64,000 nucleotides of DNA. Source: Bryopsis sp. KO-2023. Lineage: Eukaryota > Chlorophyta > Ulvophyceae > Bryopsidales > Bryopsidaceae. The position numbers and the translations under genes were made by a program. Shown here piece by piece: positions 52,701 through 60,402 of the stretch (within the stretch, counting starts at the first letter, position 1; every line of letters begins with the position of its first letter). Below the pieces are notes generated by a model. That model was not told where the DNA came from. It did not search any database and saw only the letters and a program-made list of their open reading frames with translations. The stretch lies in the NCBI GenBank assembly GCA_030272585.1, contig BSYQ01000005.1:3100001-3164000 (forward strand), given 5' to 3'.

Positions 52701-54315
52701 GTTTTGGGACAAAGAGCACAGGTGCACCAAATGTGCTGTGACTTGGTCTTATCATCCCTTTCTCCAGCAAGTAATCCAATTGCTCCCTGAGAGCATCTAA
52801 TTCTTTTGGGGATTGTTTATACAGTGGGCCAAAGATTGGTTTTGTACCATCTTTCAATGGGATCTTCATGTCCCAGGGTCTGTGAGGTGGTAGATGATTT
52901 GGCAGATCCATAGGAAAGACATCCTTATATGCATTAAGGACATCCTTCAGCTCATGTAGCTCATCATCCAGTCCATCCACCATGCTTTTGAAATTTGCAT
53001 CTGTACCATCCTTAGTACCCTTGACTTCCATAGATTCACCAGGATTCCTGATCTGTTTAGCTGCATTGATTTCCCCAGATGCTTGAGGATCCTGAGCTTT
53101 CCTGACCAGCACCAGATATGCTTCCCCATTTCTGTTTTTCAGACATTTCTTGGCCTCACTGGCTGAGAGTAAGTTTATCTCCTGTGGATCCTGGGTTGCT
53201 GCCACCTTTGGATGGAATCCTTGCAGCTTGATTGGGGCTTTGTTAGGTCTGCAAATGGTAATCACATGACTTCTCCAGTTTATGTGTGGGTTGTGATCAA
53301 CCAACCAGGCCTTTCCCAAAATGACCTTGTGCTTCAGATTTGGTACCATCCAGAAGATCCTCTTTATCACCCAAGGACCCATTCTTATCCTGACCAGTGC
53401 CTGTTGTTTGAGTAGCAATCTGGAACCATCTGCCAGTTCCACTGAGAGGTGTGCATCCTTGATGATTTTCAAGGCATTTTCCTGGGCTGTTTGGACATCC
53501 ATGAAGTCCCCTGTGGCTCCACTGTCTATGAGACATTTGACTGTTTGTTTTTGCAACTTTCCTGGCACATATAGCAGGGTGGATCCCAGGTCTCCTTGAC
53601 CTACTGATCCCAATTTCCCTGTCATCATATTTTCCACTTTTTCCTGGCTTGGTGTTGGACAATGTGTCTCAGCTGGTGGTGAGAATCTGACTTTCTTGTG
53701 AATCCCATGACCCCCTTGTGAATCCCCTGTTGCCTGTGTGGATTTCCATACTCCTGAGGCTGTGAGGACCTCTCTGGGCTTAGATGTGGATTCCTTGAGT
53801 CTCTGTATCTGTGTCTGCACCTCCACTGATCCTTTAGAAGGGGAGGACTGTATTCTGTCCTTTGTTATCCCTTCCTTCTCAGGGGTTTTCTGTTTTGATT
53901 GTCCCAACACTGTGGGGATGGATCCCTGAGCATTGATGCTGTCCGGATCCCCTTTGCCAGCCCTCGAATCTGAGGTACTGGATCTGGCAAGCTTCCCTCC
54001 CCCAAACCTTCTCCCATAAGATGAAGAAGTATTACATCTGGATCCTGCATTTGCCTGGGCACCATTCCCAGGAGATCCTTTAGATGTCTCCACTCCAACC
54101 TTATCGACCACTAATACCTTCCCATCACTGACAATCCTCTGATTTTCATTCATTCCATCCTTGTCTTGAGAACCATTCTGACGACTTCCTGACGACATTT
54201 CCGACATCACATTTGCATGTCCAGGCTTCTTTGACGCCCCTCCTGGCCTGGTCCAGGGAGGCCCTACTCGTTTCCCGACGACTTGTTTTGGCCACCCTTC
54301 TTCTTCGATCGACAT
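49717..54315 (-). CDS. pol: Chromovirus Pol polyprotein (PR-RT-RH-IN-chromodomain)
   Basis: About 1532 residues, no interruption. Protease CLIDSGATG (Asp about 264). RT with FCVDYRALN near 545, PMGLSGSPGHF near 616 and FLDD at 645-648. RNase H with ATDGSQSGVGG (Asp about 793) and RTDNQSLVW near 858. Integrase with His 1093 and 1100, CxxC pairs at 1127-1133, and DD35E residues D1163, D1224 and E1260. A GPY/F-like module (LGPKYVGPFKIL, about 1393-1404) is followed by a chromodomain at about 1458-1517 (EFLIRWQGY..SWEP). It overlaps gag by 52 nt in the -1 frame, so it is expected to be made by -1 frameshifting; the N-terminal 200 residues may be linker. The chromodomain would steer integration to marked chromatin. 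Confidence 0.97.
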   Translation of the reverse strand: MSIEEEGWPKQVVGKRVGPPWTRPGGASKKPGHANVMSEMSSGSRQNGSQDKDGMNENQRIVSDGKVLVVDKVGVETSKGSPGNGAQANAGSRCNTSSSYGRRFGGGKLARSSTSDSRAGKGDPDSINAQGSIPTVLGQSKQKTPEKEGITKDRIQSSPSKGSVEVQTQIQRLKESTSKPREVLTASGVWKSTQATGDSQGGHGIHKKVRFSPPAETHCPTPSQEKVENMMTGKLGSVGQGDLGSTLLYVPGKLQKQTVKCLIDSGATGDFMDVQTAQENALKIIKDAHLSVELADGSRLLLKQQALVRIRMGPWVIKRIFWMVPNLKHKVILGKAWLVDHNPHINWRSHVITICRPNKAPIKLQGFHPKVAATQDPQEINLLSASEAKKCLKNRNGEAYLVLVRKAQDPQASGEINAAKQIRNPGESMEVKGTKDGTDANFKSMVDGLDDELHELKDVLNAYKDVFPMDLPNHLPPHRPWDMKIPLKDGTKPIFGPLYKQSPKELDALREQLDYLLEKGMIRPSHSTFGAPVLFVPKPGGALRFCVDYRALNRATKVTQFPIPRMDEMLDRLNHARYFSKVDLRAGFWQLRMAPGEEGKTSFRTKYGQFEFLVMPMGLSGSPGHFMSMMNEILAPYIDKFVQVFLDDILIYSSTPEEHARHMKLVLEALRKHQLYAKLVKSAVGKKEVDFLGTWVTHQGVQPMADKLDAIKQWPTPSNVHDVRSFLGLCCFYRRFVANFSGKAAALTNLTKGNQHFIWGEEEKQAFEDLKDALCSAPVLIHPREDWPWIVATDGSQSGVGGVLMQEGPDGLHPVAFESHKLTDAESRYPIHEIELLGIVHCLKKWRAYLEGREFVLRTDNQSLVWLDSQQHLSRRQARWVEFLAPFRFQTVHIPGKDNVVADALSRCPHPVDPRDSGSGGGDLKASTPTGTTKTLVQHDGKVQRYQGLGAWGENHPQDLVFDEQPGEPLGSRLVKVTGCQTGKLPERLKTDVMPSDARGGTKWGTGKGLSRSDEQINALEKSSMEPMAQGSPKEVADAQMTDEHCKEILKRLDSDIQTQRVFKMSTDGVLQTVEGKIVVPQSLKAMVMKEGHDSLIGGHKGKERTLAVLQQHFWWKKMSQEVAQYCRSCPVCQKTKASTQKLAGDLQPLQIPTRRWSSVSLDLITGLPKTARGKDAIVVFVDRMSKMSHFCATQGTIGAVGMARMIFDEVWRHHGMPEDLVSDRDARFTSELWKELMKLVGTTLKMSSARHPQSDGQTERLNRILEESLRAYVDHSQTDWDLKLSAAEFVYNQGKQSSTGYSPFYLNSGEEPLVPAALLGRKKIETPIRGVDEILNDLKMDVEVAKTCIARAQNRQKQNADKHRREDEFRVNDVVLLSTKDLKLAGDRCKKLGPKYVGPFKILKRVGQVAYELEVPQQWSLHPVFHISKLRRYIQDEQYGEREPNPVPPEIIDGNPEFHVERFLDHREIRRGRGRGRTSREFLIRWQGYDRGHDSWEPIRNLENCPEIAAAYFQQNNLEASIQEKKIWKWS

Positions 54316-55832
54316 TCTCTCGCGAAATGCCCGAACTTTCCGCAGTTATGACATTTCCCTTTCTTGGGTGACGACTGGTTCCACTTCTCTCCTGACACTG
54401 CGCCAATCTCCATCTTGTCGTCATACTGCCGGTTTTGTTTTGGGTACCAAGGAGTCTGCTCGTTTCCTGCTCGGCCTGCAGCCCGGTCTGCTTGCAGTGC
54501 CAACTGAACAGCCTCGTCGAATGTCTGAGGACGGTTTAAGAAGACGTGAGATTTTATCTTCGCCTGTAGGCTGTGCGTGAAGAGATGTATTTTGTCTTCC
54601 GTTGCCATAGTTGGAGTCTTGATCAAGAGTTTGGAAAACAGAGAGATGTGCTCCCTGAGCGTGCCCTTCTTGTGCGTTAGCCTGAATAGCTGGTCTCTGG
54701 CCGTCTCTGCCTTGTCAAAGGGGTCGAAGTATTCGATAAGCTCCTGCCCCAGCACATCCCAGCTCGCCATCACCATCGGGTTTGACGCTTTCTTCACCGT
54801 GTACCACTCTTGTGCAGCTCCTCTCAACACCGTTGACGCCAGCAGTGCCCGTTTTCCAACCGGACACCCGGACGCCACAAAATAGGTTTCCATGCTCTCC
54901 ACCCAGTCTGAAGCTCCTTCTCCGGTTTTTCCGAAGAACTGAGGAGGATTCCCCAGCCGTATAGGCGCGAAGTTCCACGCATCAGGTATCGACGGCCCTG
55001 CAGCGGAGCCTCCACTAGTTGCTCCCGCCGTTGTTCTTGCTTGCCGTATCCTTTCTTCCATTTCGTGTTTTGCTGCCAGTAACGATGCCTGCAGTTCGAG
55101 CTTCTGGTTCGCCATTTGTTCTTGCAGGTCCAATAGTTTCTTGTGCAGGCCTGAGCCTGCTTCCAGTGTATGACCTGCAGCAGACTGCGCCGTCGACTGC
55201 TGTTCCGTAAGTTCCGTCATCGTTGCCAGCACCGTGGCAAACTTCGTGTCCGTCTCCGTCCGAAACTCCATCGCCTGGGTTTCTCGTAGGGTTTGGCTCA
55301 GCGTCAGTTCGTCCAACTTCTGCATAAGCTTCTGGTGGTTCGCTTGGCTTTCGAGGCTCACTTTGGACACCTTCTGTTCCAGTTTCGTGCCTCCCTGTCG
55401 AACTTTCAGCATGTCCGCGCGGATCTCGCCCGCCGATTTTTCCAACAACTCCAGTTTTCCGGTAGTCTCGACATGCCTGGTTTCGTTCGTGGTTCCAAGC
55501 TCGGCTACTTTCTCCTTTACAGCCTTGACTTTGTTCTGCAACCCAGCCCCAGCTTCATCGAGCTTGCCGACTGCCTTCGACAGTTTCTGTAAGGACTCTC
55601 CATGTTTATTCGCCAATTTTTCGACTGCCAAGCCTGCCTTGTGAACCTTTGCGAACTCGTCGCCATGCTTATTCACCAGCTTCTCCACGTTCTGTCCGGC
55701 TTTGTGGATGTTTGCGATTTCTGTCTTTATCTCCAACCCTTCGAGTTCCCCTAGACGGTCTTCCAGTGCTTTACACCCCGTCTTCAGTGCTGCTACTGAC
55801 TCCAGCACGTTGTTCAAGTCTTCAGCCGACAT
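54264..55832 (-). CDS. gag: Chromovirus Gag
   Basis: 522 residues. A long heptad-like, Glu/Lys/Leu-rich region (about 1-270) predicts coiled coil. The capsid-type retrotransposon gag domain follows at about 285-455 (DWVESMETYFVASG, then AAQEWY). A CCHC zinc knuckle CHNCGKFGHFARECR lies near the C-terminus and would bind RNA. The ATG at 55832 is the first after the PBS. Confidence 0.95.
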   Translation of the reverse strand: MSAEDLNNVLESVAALKTGCKALEDRLGELEGLEIKTEIANIHKAGQNVEKLVNKHGDEFAKVHKAGLAVEKLANKHGESLQKLSKAVGKLDEAGAGLQNKVKAVKEKVAELGTTNETRHVETTGKLELLEKSAGEIRADMLKVRQGGTKLEQKVSKVSLESQANHQKLMQKLDELTLSQTLRETQAMEFRTETDTKFATVLATMTELTEQQSTAQSAAGHTLEAGSGLHKKLLDLQEQMANQKLELQASLLAAKHEMEERIRQARTTAGATSGGSAAGPSIPDAWNFAPIRLGNPPQFFGKTGEGASDWVESMETYFVASGCPVGKRALLASTVLRGAAQEWYTVKKASNPMVMASWDVLGQELIEYFDPFDKAETARDQLFRLTHKKGTLREHISLFSKLLIKTPTMATEDKIHLFTHSLQAKIKSHVFLNRPQTFDEAVQLALQADRAAGRAGNEQTPWYPKQNRQYDDKMEIGAVSGEKWNQSSPKKGKCHNCGKFGHFARECRSKKKGGQNKSSGNE

Positions 55833-55912
55833 TTCTGGTTCTCCCCCCGGTCTTTACGATGAACCCACTTCTACAGGCCGCCCGATCGTTCGGTGTAGCT
55901 CTGTACACTTTC

Positions 55913-55924
55913 GCTCCGAAACCA
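55913..55924 (-). promoter_or_regulatory. Primer binding site of chromovirus
   Basis: Minus strand TGGTTTCGGAGC, two bases after the 5' LTR end. It begins TGG as expected for pairing with a tRNA CCA end. The same 12-mer serves the two other LTR elements. Confidence 0.85.
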
Positions 55925-56112
55925 CTTGTAAGACTCGGGAGTGATATAAGACAAAGGAACTTTTACAAAGAACACCGAGTCCACCACCACACTACTCTTG
56001 TAGTGCGGACCGGTCAAAGTCTAGTTACGGTTACGGCGGAGGTTCGAATCCTCCCCGGAACCACCTCTCACTCTTTCACACATTCACACAATGTCCCACT
56101 ATGATCGGTCAG

Positions 56113-57137
56113 CATACTATGGATCCGATCACGATCTAATCGGTCGTGGATTGATCGGTCCGACCGATTAAATCGTGATCGGGTTTTTCCGATCAGATCG
56201 ATCGCCGATCAAATCGGTTTGGCCGATCATCGATGGAGATCGGCCGATCACCAATCTGATCGGCTGACCGATTTAATCGGCCAACTTTGATCGGCCGATC
56301 ACGATCAAACCGATCAACGTCAGCCGATCAAGTGCCGACAGGTCGCGGCGCTTGATCGGGATCGGGATCGGGATCGGAGATGCCGATTAGATCGGATCAT
56401 GATCGGTCAATTGATCGGTCCATCACAAATGCCGAGAAATCACCACCCGCAGGTGTTTCTGGGGTGCAGGGATTCGAACCTGGGACCTAACAGACTAGAG
56501 ACAGACGCATTAACGCTTGGACCACTCGGAGCCACGGTCATTAGGTCATCCGTGTCATTATATACCTCAGTTTGTCGGACTGACAGATCACGTATATAAT
56601 GACACGGATGACCTACAAACCGTGGCTCCGAGTGGTCCAAGCGTTAGTGAGTATGCTTCTAATCCGTTAGGTACCCGGTTCGAATCCTTCTACCTCAGAA
56701 ACACCTGCGGGTGGTGACTTGTCGGCATTTTCGCGAGACCGATCAATTCATCGATCAAATGATCAATACCGATCATGATCGGATGCAGGTCCGATCACGA
56801 TCGGCCGATCACGATCACACCGATCAAGGTCAGCCGATGAAGTGCCGACAGGTCGCGGCGCTTGATCGTGATCGGGATCGTGATCGGAACAACCGATCAG
56901 ATCGGTGATCGGCGAACCGATCACGATCACGATCAACATGTGATCGGACGATCAAGAGCACGATCAACATTTGATCGGCCGATCACGATCACGATCACCG
57001 ATCAGCCAAAAATGAAAAAAAAAAAAAAAAAAACCGATCATTGCTAAAATCGGTTCTAGGACGCAGTTATGATGTCGGATTACTGCTGTGACCTAATATT
57101 ACCTTAGTTTTGGAAGATCGATCAGATCCATAGTATG
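56113..57137. mobile_element. MITE C, hAT-like, with tRNA-like palindrome (1025 bp)
   Basis: Inverted ends CATACTATGGATC / GATCCATAGTATG (the right end has one extra A: GATCAGATCC), flanked by the 8-bp duplication TCGGTCAG (56105-56112 and 57138-57145). The uninterrupted site is present in the other LTR. The body is full of CGATCA/GATCGG repeats in both orientations. No transposase. The 8-bp duplication suggests hAT or another 8-bp superfamily. Confidence 0.93.
56441..56716. repeat. Long palindrome of two head-to-head tRNA-like sequences
   Basis: Outer arms 56441-56461 and 56696-56716 are perfect 21-bp inverted repeats; inner arms around 56543-56567 and 56592-56615 also match. Each half has GGCTCCGAGTGGTCCAAGCG (box A-like) and GGTTCGAATCC (box B), one on each strand. 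The anticodon arms are poorly formed, so no amino acid is assigned. Confidence 0.8.
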
Positions 57138-57279
57138 TCGGTCAGTCACACAACTAACCATCACCAACTACCACTCAGCCGAGCGGTTAGGACGAAAATA
57201 GAAAAGCTCGCGATTCGGAGATCACAAGTTCGAACCCCACTGAACCCACACTTCCACTACCACAAAGAAAACTGTCACA

Positions 57280-57438
57280 CACGCCTTCTGGAATGAAATG
57301 GTCGACAAGACACGCCGCAAATTGAGGGTAACTTCGATAAAGCCTGGCTCTTTTCCACGCATAGGAAAAATGCCGCGCAGTGAGCTTGACAAACCGAGTA
57401 AGTTTATCCAACGGTGCTGACGGTGGTGTCGTCGCCAT
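57280..57438 (-). pseudogene. gag: Gag N-terminal fragment of the integrase-less element
   Basis: ATG at 57438 opens a 53-codon stretch (MATTPPSAPLDK at the start) that runs to the chromovirus insertion point and continues in frame at 49085. The frame is open upstream into the LTR, but no other suitable ATG is seen. The 210-bp leader between PBS and ATG is Ser-codon rich. Confidence 0.8.
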
Positions 57439-57648
57439 AGTGTGGCCTCCACGCGGTTGAGTCGTAGACGAATCAGAACTGCTACTGCTCGATTGTCCCC
57501 ATGAAGAGGTAGAAGAAGTTCTACTTCCTACTACAGAGGGAACCGACAATCCCTGTCGAGCGAATTCCTCCTGATACCAACGCCGAAGAGCAGGGTTGGC
57601 GCGTATATAATCAGCGAGAGTTCTGGATAATTCCGGATCGATTTTGGC

Positions 57649-57661
57649 GGCTCCGAAACCA
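57649..57661 (-). promoter_or_regulatory. Primer binding site of the integrase-less element
   Basis: Minus strand TGGTTTCGGAGCC, directly abutting the shortened end of the 5' LTR. Confidence 0.82.
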
Positions 57662-57834
57662 AACGATGTTCCAGTGAAAAACGCAGGAAACACGTTACAA
57701 AGCAAGACATACAAGCGCTCATATTATACTTCAACTGGATCTCCTTCAAACAACAAAGTCTGACTGTCAATCCCCAAGACTTCCTCGGGTTACCACAGAC
57801 GTCCTCGACACATGGAACGTCGGAACTAGAAACA
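57662..57834 (-). repeat. 5' LTR of the integrase-less element (173 bp)
   Basis: Same sequence as the 3' LTR over its length but lacking the last 10 bp (minus strand GGCTGAAACA) next to the PBS. Confidence 0.85.
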
Positions 57835-57937
57835 CCCTTACCCTTACGTAAGCTAACCCACGTTCCTCGCTCTGACTCTCATTCCCATGGCGCAAGTAAC
57901 AAATTCCCCCACATCACACTTTCAGGAAAACCCCAAT

Positions 57938-59632
57938 TCAAACCCACTGTCTTCGACGTCGATACCCTGGCCATGGAGGACCAGTTGCGCAGAATTCCGA
58001 AAAGTCCAAGGGCTTCAGCAAAGGAACGAACGGTGCAGGGTAGTTCGAATCTACCACGTTCCACCCAGGCCAGTGGGGGGTCACCATGGAGTAGCAGTTC
58101 ATGGCGCTAGGGTGCTGCCACAGCAAATCGTCCTGGAGTGAGGTACACCGACAACACTGACCTTGGTACCACCCATTGGCAGTAGCGTTCCCTGGAGCGA
58201 GGGGCGAAATGAGAGTGGGCGAGTTCCTGGTGAGAGCAGCCCCTGGATTTGCCTGTATCTTGGTCTGTTTCATGGTTCGTCTCTTGTGGGGGGCTTCTTT
58301 CTTTCCCTGTGTTCGCGAAAAGAGCTCTGATTTCCCCTTTGCATCCTTAAACCCTTTTTGAGAGTCCCAGTTCCTTGTGTGGCTCTGTTGGCTAGTAACC
58401 TCCTGGTGAGCTGCAGTGCCTCTTGTCCTTTGTGGTATCTTTTTAATGTGTGAGCTGTGCCCTGCAGATACTGTCCCAATGGCAACCTGATCCATGACCC
58501 CTTGCAACAGAAGGTCCACCTGAGTAGAGATAGAGTGTAGAGACCCCTGGCACTTGGATGTGGCTGGCTGAGAACATGGTATTGCCCCAGTGGTTGCAAT
58601 GGTATGTCCCATGTTTTTTGGTGCATGTGCCTTGAATGATCCCCTTTGAATACCTCCCAAAACTGATGAGGTAAACACAACCGGCTGCCCCGAAGCCTTA
58701 AAGACCCCCTGGAGTTTTCCCTGTGATGGTAGAGGTATATGTGTGTCCAAGCAGTCCCGAGCCTTGTGAGTAGGCTCAACTCTGGAAATGGTGGGTGTAG
58801 ATTGTCCAGTTTCAGCCCGATGCCCCTGATGAGTTCTTGTTTGTCTTCCCTGTCCATTCAGTGAATTTCTGTGGGTCCCTTGTTGTGTTGTGTCGTGGTC
58901 GATGTGTGTAGGTACGGAAAAAGGAGCCCCTTCTCTGGAGGATCCACTGTCCTCCCCCGAGGGAGTCGTTGCTAGCGTTACCACTGAGCTGGCAATCCTC
59001 TCCTTATCCAAATTTTGCTGAGTGACAGCCACTGATCCATCCCAAGGAACTGAAGACAAGGCCCCCATAGGAATGTGATTGTCTCGAGAATGAGAGGGTT
59101 GTGGGTCGTGCAAGCCAGAATTCCCATGGGCTTGAAAACCTTCCCTTGAATGGTTGTGTGGTGTTCTGTTGGTGTGCTCCTGAGAGGCCTGTTGTGATTG
59201 TAAATGTGAACTGGGAACTGTGACCTCAGCAATCGCATTGACCGAAATAGAGAAACCAAGCTCTCGAGAAGAATAATTCCCAAAGTCCTCCACAGCCTGA
59301 ATCTATAGTGGTCCCATAGAGTCGAACAGATCAGCAACAGTCTCACCAATTGTATGATCCCCTTCCAAAACCTTGTCCAAGGGCACCTCCTTGAGTGAGG
59401 GGTTGTGTGACCCAAGGGCACTCACAAAGTCCAACACCATTGACGAAATTCTCTCCACACTGTTGAGCGCCTTCCAAAAAAGAGTCACCTCCACCAAATC
59501 CTCGTTGGAATTAGGTGTCCCTATCGCCTGAGCGTCGCCCTGCGCGCGCAAGCCTTTCCGCCAGTTGTGACTCGTGCGTCCCATAACGACCCTTTCAAAA
59601 ATAGGAGGGTCTGATCTCGACTTCGATCCCAA
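57938..59632 (-). pseudogene. Unrecognised ORF with one in-frame stop
   Basis: Two open stretches in the same frame, about 59632-59306 and 59302-57938, separated only by TAG at 59303-59305 (about 560 codons in all). The product is rich in Ser, Thr, Gln, His and Gly and I recognise no domain. It fills most of a segment (about 57880-59699) that interrupts the array-derived sequence. It could be ORF1 of a non-LTR element or a gag-like gene, but no reverse transcriptase accompanies it. Confidence 0.5.
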
Positions 59633-59699
59633 CAGCTCCAGAGATCCACTGCGAAGAACCGAGCCAACCCAAGAGGGGAGAGGATAAAGAACGCAACTG

Positions 59700-59729
59700 C
59701 CACCTCCTTAACCACTTGGACATTTCATG
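59700..59729 (-). pseudogene. 5' part of the split tRNA-Ser(CGA)
   Basis: CCACCTCCTTAACC followed by ACTTGGACATTTCAT, the diverged D arm and 5' acceptor of tRNA-Ser. Partner of 45433-45498. Confidence 0.8.
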
Positions 59730-59760
59730 ATACGTTGTCGCACTCATTTTGCAGTACGAG

Positions 59761-59901
59761 TGTGTAGTACGGGTTAGTACGGGTTCTAGGGGTTAAGTTC
59801 AGAGAGAACATTTTGTAAAATTAATTCTCTGGTTTGTGAAAGTGTGTGACCCCAGTCTCAAACTCAGCAACGACTTCACTAAAACCTACAGGGACCTAAC
59901 A
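59761..59901 (+). repeat. Putative 5' LTR of third LTR retrotransposon
   Basis: The 3' boundary is set by CTAACA two bases before the PBS. The 5' boundary (TGTGTAG) is a guess because the 3' LTR is outside the window. If correct, the LTR is only about 140 bp. Confidence 0.5.
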
Positions 59902-59903
59902 AC

Positions 59904-59915
59904 TGGTTTCGGAGC
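59904..59915 (+). promoter_or_regulatory. Primer binding site of third LTR retrotransposon
   Basis: TGGTTTCGGAGC(C), two bases after the putative LTR end. A leader of nearly 490 bp follows before gag. Confidence 0.8.
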
Positions 59916-60402
59916 CGAAGCACCCTTCCTGCAAGTCGAGTCTACTTAGTGGAAGAGATCGACAGGAGATTTGCAGTCGAGGTGCAAAAGATCAGGGTCG
60001 GCTAGGTCGAAGAAGGTTTCCCCTCGTGTCTGGAACCTACTTCGTGTTGCTGCGCACCAACCAAACGCTGGACGAAAGAGAACGCACGTTGTTGCGCTCG
60101 ATCATCCCTCCCAAAATCACAGGATCTATAGATCCTTGGACGCTACGACCACAGCACGGCGTAGTAGTACTTCCGTTTGTCGGAGAGTTGTCGACACTGA
60201 ACGCGGTTACCGCAGAGCGGACAAAACGAGTCTGCCAGCGGACGTTTCTGCGGACGAATACGTTTCCGCCAGAAATTACGTGCCAGAAACCGCTGCCAGA
60301 AACCGCTGACAAAGAGTGACCAATTAGTCACGTGGATTACCCGCCAACGTGATCCACCAAACGGACACGTGATTCTACCGCCGACAAATCAAGACATCCA
60401 CC

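Larger units (their letters stand above)
49086..57279 (-). mobile_element. Full-length chromovirus (Ty3-type LTR retrotransposon)
   Basis: LTRs of 320 bp at both ends, 5-bp target duplication CACGC (49081-49085 and 57280-57284), PBS, polypurine tract, intact gag and a complete pol with protease, RT, RNase H, integrase and chromodomain. Two differences were seen between the LTRs, so the insertion is fairly young. Inserted in the gag of the integrase-less element, in the same orientation. Confidence 0.96.
55927..57279 (-). repeat. 5' LTR of chromovirus, interrupted by a MITE
   Basis: Without the MITE and its 8-bp duplication it is 320 bp and differs from the 3' LTR at two bases, both transitions in CpG context (GATTCGG for GATCCGG and CACAAG for CACGAG on the plus strand). 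Confidence 0.95.
45629..57834 (-). mobile_element. Integrase-less LTR retroelement, interrupted by a chromovirus
   Basis: Minus-strand LTR element with near-identical LTRs, PBS, gag, aspartic protease, reverse transcriptase and RNase H. CCCT flanks both ends (45625-45628 and 57835-57838), a probable target duplication. RNase H ends 42 bp before the 3' LTR, so there is no room for integrase. Without the chromovirus (49086-57279 and one CACGC) it would be about 4.0 kb. Confidence 0.82.
45499..59699. mobile_element. Nested insertion stack in tRNA-Ser
   Basis: Flanked by the 14-bp duplication CCACCTCCTTAACC. The outer parts (45499-45628 and 57835-57880) are a diverged copy of the 186-bp insert of the array units, as shown by the shared TGGAAT start, the GACTGCCTTGC.GCAGCGCCG block and the CCCTTACGTAA block. 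Everything between was added later. Confidence 0.8.

Noticed and set aside
56120-57000. Dense GATC words as a methylation-linked origin or regulatory region
   Set aside because: They are explained by internal repeats of the MITE bounded by inverted ends and an 8-bp duplication.
57439-57714. Extension of gag upstream to an ATG in the LTR
   Set aside because: The frame is open but would translate through the primer site and LTR; the ATG at 57438 is the sensible start.
57835-57852. CCCTTACCCTTACG looks like telomere-type repeat
   Set aside because: Only two repeats; it is the CCCT target duplication followed by the CCCTTACGTAA block present in every array unit.
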